Origin: a virus
Reading direction: 5' to 3' (one strand)
IMG/VR virus record: IMGVR_UViG_3300034092_002087
Span: 1-33,674 of that record
DNA: 33,674 bases
The notes under the pieces were generated by a model. It saw nothing but the letters and a program-made list of their open reading frames with translations. It searched no databases and was not told where the DNA came from. Both the position numbers and the translations under genes were made by a program. Positions 31,128 through 33,674 of the stretch are shown in pieces (within the stretch, counting starts at the first letter, position 1; each line of letters begins with the position of its first letter).

Positions 31128-31553
31128 TCATGCAGGATTCTCAAACTCATCAAGAACACGAATAGACACAAATGTGACGTTCTCCTGTACTATGCCTCGT
31201 GCAGTGACGTCAAAAGAGTGACCCGAGCACCTGACTCCCTGGAACAGCGCCAGTGTCTGCCGTGTTACAGTATCCTGTATTGCTGCTTCTAAGTCACCAG
31301 AGGTGATGATCTCTTCCTGTCGTGGAAGAATTCCAAGCTTTTTAAGCGAGTTACCTACTACGCGGAAAACCTGAGCGTTGAGACTGGTACGGTACGCTAC
31401 CGGAACGAACTCCCGTACTTCTAGGAACTGAATGACGTCAACAGGCTCGTAGTCAATCATCTCTTCACCAGATACACCTCCTGCGAAGGCAACTGGTACC
31501 GAGTTGATTAAGAATACGGCTCGTGCTCCGCTGAAAGTATTAGATGCAGCCAT
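31128..31553 (-). CDS. tail tube protein
   Basis: This 141-residue protein is the likely major tube subunit through which DNA passes. It has the size and beta-rich pattern of gp19/XkdM-type tubes: an N-terminal strand-turn (NTFSGARAVFLINSVPVAFA), a middle loop (VDVIQFLEVREFVPVAYRTS), a helix (SGDLEAAIQDTVTRQTLALF), and a C-terminal strand pair (GIVQENVTFVSIRVLDE). The ATG at 31551-31553 has an excellent AAAGGAG site. It lies downstream of the sheath and one other structural gene and upstream of the chaperones, the expected order. The alternative is a sheath-associated tail-completion protein, but position and size favour the tube. Confidence 0.82.
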   Translation of the reverse strand: MAASNTFSGARAVFLINSVPVAFAGGVSGEEMIDYEPVDVIQFLEVREFVPVAYRTSLNAQVFRVVGNSLKKLGILPRQEEIITSGDLEAAIQDTVTRQTLALFQGVRCSGHSFDVTARGIVQENVTFVSIRVLDEFENPA

Positions 31554-31585
31554 GTTGAGCTATCTCCTTTAAGATAGGTAGCGTG

Positions 31586-31633
31586 TAAAGGAAGAGCCAT
31601 GATGGAGGGGACGACACTTGCACCCTTCCTTTA
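31586..31633. repeat. 9-bp inverted repeat in the gap before the tail tube gene
   Basis: TAAAGGAAG (31586-31594) and CTTCCTTTA (31625-31633) form a perfect stem with a 30-base loop, extended by GCG/CGC after a two-base bulge. The gap runs from 31554 to 31648 between the 412-residue protein and the tube. In the message, the stem lies just upstream of the tube ribosome site (AAAGGAG) but does not cover it. It may tune relative expression of the two genes. Confidence 0.5.
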
Positions 31634-31648
31634 CGCACTGCTAGTTTA

Positions 31649-32887
31649 TCACGTAGGTAGCACGAAAGCTACTACTGCGGCCTGAGCGGCACGTAAGACT
31701 TCCGCCAAAGCTCTGTTATCGCGTGCCTGGCCTCCTGGAGCAAACGTGTAGTTCCTGGACGCGTCACTTGAATCTTCGGGTACAGTAACTACTGCCGTCA
31801 CACCCGAACCCGGTGCCGAAGAGAATGGAGGTGCAATCTGTACCGTAGACTCGTCATTCGAGATAATCTTACGGATACCAAATCCAGTCACGTCGAGCTT
31901 CTGGTTCTTGAGTTCGTCAATACGGAGGTTCAAACCACGAGTATTGAGCTTGATAGCAGACGACGACGAGCCAGCAGCAGTTGTACCAGAGAACAGTCTA
32001 CTCTCTGAGATGGTTGCGCCACCTAGTTGCTGAACGATTCTTACTAGAGCATCAGCTACGATACGGCTGTCTCCGTAAACGTTTGCTGGTGGAGCGTTAG
32101 AGAACCCGAGGCGCCCCTGCAGTAGTGAGTTGATCGCGTTGTCTACAAACGTACCCTGTATGGTGTACGTGTCTCCTACTGCAGGAGCTGCAGGAAGTGC
32201 TCCAGTAGCGAAGTTCAGGGTGTTGGCATTGTTGGAGATTACAACAGCGCGACGTCCCGCAAGAGCAGCGGTTACGTTACCGGTGAACACTACAGTGTTA
32301 CCGACCTGCGTGTTAGCTACATACGCGCCGGTATCCGACAGGCTGGTAGCCGTGCCTCCAGTCGCCGTTAGGTTACCTGGAAGATTGAGGGCTAGCATGA
32401 GCAGCTCCAGCGCGGAGGCCATGTCCTGCGCACGCAGGAAGTTAAGCGGCAGCGTGTCTACGCCGCCTTCGCCGCCGCGACCACCACTCAGATGGGTGGC
32501 AGCGACTGCAGCTGACAGCGAACCTGTACCTGCGCCGGGAGGCACAACAGCAAGTACAAGCGCCGAAGCAGCAGCAGATGCGTTGATAGCGGCCGCAATC
32601 AACGTAGACGTGTTCGATGCGGGTACCAGCACGCCTGTGTTTACAGCAAGCGCGATACTGATTACCGAGCCGCTTACGCTAACAGTAAGGCCGCTCGTTC
32701 CAGATCCAGGAACTGTGACGGCTACTTGAATACTGTTGCCTCGCACTCCAGGATCCTGTGCAAGGATGCGAACTGCGGAGGTTCCCGAACCCAGCGTAAG
32801 CTCCGCAGCGGAGTAGCCAGGGCCGGTACGCAGAACGTCTCGGACTCTCTTCAGATACAGAGTTACGTCGGTGGCAAGTGCAGGCAT
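31649..32887 (-). CDS. structural protein encoded between sheath and tube
   Basis: This 412-residue Ala/Gly/Ser/Val-rich protein starts at an ATG at 32885-32887 with AAGGAG nine bases upstream. Residues about 25-137 form a beta-rich domain of a kind seen in phage virion proteins (ILAQDPGVRGNSIQVAVTVP, TSTLIAAAINASAAASALVL). Residues 173-247 are a module with GNVTAALAGR, shared with the large baseplate protein at 16205-19117. The C-terminal part (about 255-412) has a helical segment (SRIVADALVRIVQQLGG) and beta strands. In most contractile phages sheath and tube genes are adjacent, so this extra gene stands out. It may be a tail-surface or second tail-shaft component. No named family is recognised. 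Confidence 0.7.
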   Translation of the reverse strand: MPALATDVTLYLKRVRDVLRTGPGYSAAELTLGSGTSAVRILAQDPGVRGNSIQVAVTVPGSGTSGLTVSVSGSVISIALAVNTGVLVPASNTSTLIAAAINASAAASALVLAVVPPGAGTGSLSAAVAATHLSGGRGGEGGVDTLPLNFLRAQDMASALELLMLALNLPGNLTATGGTATSLSDTGAYVANTQVGNTVVFTGNVTAALAGRRAVVISNNANTLNFATGALPAAPAVGDTYTIQGTFVDNAINSLLQGRLGFSNAPPANVYGDSRIVADALVRIVQQLGGATISESRLFSGTTAAGSSSSAIKLNTRGLNLRIDELKNQKLDVTGFGIRKIISNDESTVQIAPPFSSAPGSGVTAVVTVPEDSSDASRNYTFAPGGQARDNRALAEVLRAAQAAVVAFVLPT

Positions 32888-32907
32888 GAGAAATTACTCC
32901 TTAACTA

Positions 32908-33674
32908 TTAAGCGGACTGTGTTGGGAGGGACAAGAAAATATCAATCAACTCGAAGTTGATTCCGGGAACAGGGAAGATACCTACGTTGAGCGTAAGGAT
33001 GTCTCCCGAAGAGAATACCTTTAGCCCGTAGTACGCACGAATCGTTGCGCCTGTTGCAGGGTCTGTTGAATCTACAATGATGTTCTGCTGTCTGTAGGTC
33101 TCTAGCAGCGTGCTAGCTGTGTCCTTCACAGATGCAATTGTCGCTGGTGTTGCTTTTCTGCCTGTGAACCTACGGTCGATCGTGGTGCGTAGCCCGTAAG
33201 CTACATGTCTAACTACATCGCGGATACTGCCTTCGCTGTACGCCAGATTGTCATCGCGTACCCACGTTGTCATATCGCGTACCCACTTCGTTCCCTGGCC
33301 AGGAATCGTCTCAGCGAACATCACTCCGTTTTGGATGAAGTCCCCTGAATCCGTAACATCAGAAGGATCCCACGAAGAATCCTGTGTCAGTGAAGATACA
33401 CGCAGGTACTTGTTTGTAAGCGGCTCGCCAACTTCATTGACGCCTAGGCGCATAGACGCGCCCATGACTGCCAACTCTCTTGGTCCTTTCTGTACTAGGT
33501 TGCCTGAAGATCCAACAATTGTTGGACTTTGTGCTACAAGTGCTACATCCGCATCGTTGACTACATTAGCCGCTGAAATTATCTGCGACTTATTGCCACG
33601 GAAACCTAGCCATCCGCCACGCTCCAGACCAGCTGCTCCGCGCGCCGCTGTTACGTGGTCCACAAGCTGGGCAG
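32908..33674 (-). CDS. tail sheath protein, C-terminal part (partial)
   Basis: The frame is open to the right edge, so the N-terminus lies outside. The 250-odd visible residues carry the conserved sheath C-terminus: TKWVRDMTTWVRDDNLAYSE, then RDVVRHVAYGLRTTIDRRFTG followed by RKATPATIASVK, and finally VGIFPVPGINFELIDIFLSL. The PVPGINF-type ending is characteristic of contractile sheath proteins, which polymerise around the tube and shorten on infection. A GTG at 33663 is not the real start since coding continues upstream (AQLVDHVT). The gap to the next gene is 20 bases and carries its ribosome site. This identification establishes the myovirus morphology. Confidence 0.88.
   Translation of the reverse strand, partial: AQLVDHVTAARGAAGLERGGWLGFRGNKSQIISAANVVNDADVALVAQSPTIVGSSGNLVQKGPRELAVMGASMRLGVNEVGEPLTNKYLRVSSLTQDSSWDPSDVTDSGDFIQNGVMFAETIPGQGTKWVRDMTTWVRDDNLAYSEGSIRDVVRHVAYGLRTTIDRRFTGRKATPATIASVKDTASTLLETYRQQNIIVDSTDPATGATIRAYYGLKVFSSGDILTLNVGIFPVPGINFELIDIFLSLPTQSA

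Noticed and set aside
32130-32729. Plus-strand open frame of 199 codons
   Set aside because: It is antisense to the Ala/Gly-rich structural gene, has low-complexity composition reflecting that gene, and no ribosome site or family signal.
1-33674. tRNA and rRNA genes
   Set aside because: No cloverleaf-like segment or rRNA sequence was seen; the genome is tightly packed with coding sequence. A tRNAscan run would be decisive.

Overview
The window is a piece of a contractile-tailed (myovirus-type) bacteriophage genome. Every convincing gene lies on the minus strand, so transcription runs from high to low coordinates. The hallmarks are a tail sheath C-terminus, tail tube, tail assembly chaperones, tape measure, baseplate hub, spike, gp25-like and J-like wedge proteins, a beta-helix fibre, and then replication proteins. 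The host cannot be named from the sequence. Shine-Dalgarno-like sites are clear at many starts, so the host is bacterial. A putative envelope-lysis set with coiled-coil membrane proteins and an M23 peptidase in the tail hub fits an envelope with a thin peptidoglycan layer, probably Gram-negative. That host assignment is inference.

Layout in transcription order. Tail shaft: tail sheath (partial, 32908-33674), a 412-residue structural protein (31649-32887) and the tail tube (31128-31553). Then comes the only sizeable non-coding gap (30764-31127), which holds a 15-bp inverted repeat and promoter-like sequences on both strands. Tail assembly follows: two overlapping chaperone frames (29872-30763) and the tape measure (27764-29869). 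Baseplate: hub with an embedded M23 endopeptidase (24348-27767), puncturing spike (22873-24348), LysM plus gp25-like wedge protein (20979-22868), J-like wedge protein (19114-20976), a 970-residue modular beta protein (16205-19117) and a 1208-residue beta-helix fibre or spike (12566-16192). Next come a holin candidate, two small structural-type proteins, two coiled-coil membrane proteins, a small soluble protein and a TIM-barrel endolysin candidate (9054-12559).

The replication block follows with no break: an unknown gene, a UvsW-like SF2 helicase interrupted by two inteins (5097-8615), an unknown gene, a J-domain protein with a HARP-like N-terminus, an unknown gene, a DnaB-like helicase, a four-CxxC protein, a DnaG-like primase, an unknown gene and the start of a CobS-like AAA+ ATPase (1-347). 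Most junctions overlap by 1 to 14 bases (ATGA, TGATG, ATGNNTGA) or are separated by only a few bases, so translational coupling is likely throughout.

The most striking points are these. The helicase carries two different inteins exactly in its ATP-binding motif I and its DECH motif II. One has an intact LAGLIDADG endonuclease signature and the other a degenerate one. A beta module is reused at least seven times across three baseplate or fibre proteins. A second module is shared between a baseplate protein and a protein encoded between sheath and tube. A peptidase domain sits inside the tail hub. The two tail chaperone frames are related by +1 (or -2), not the -1 of lambda.
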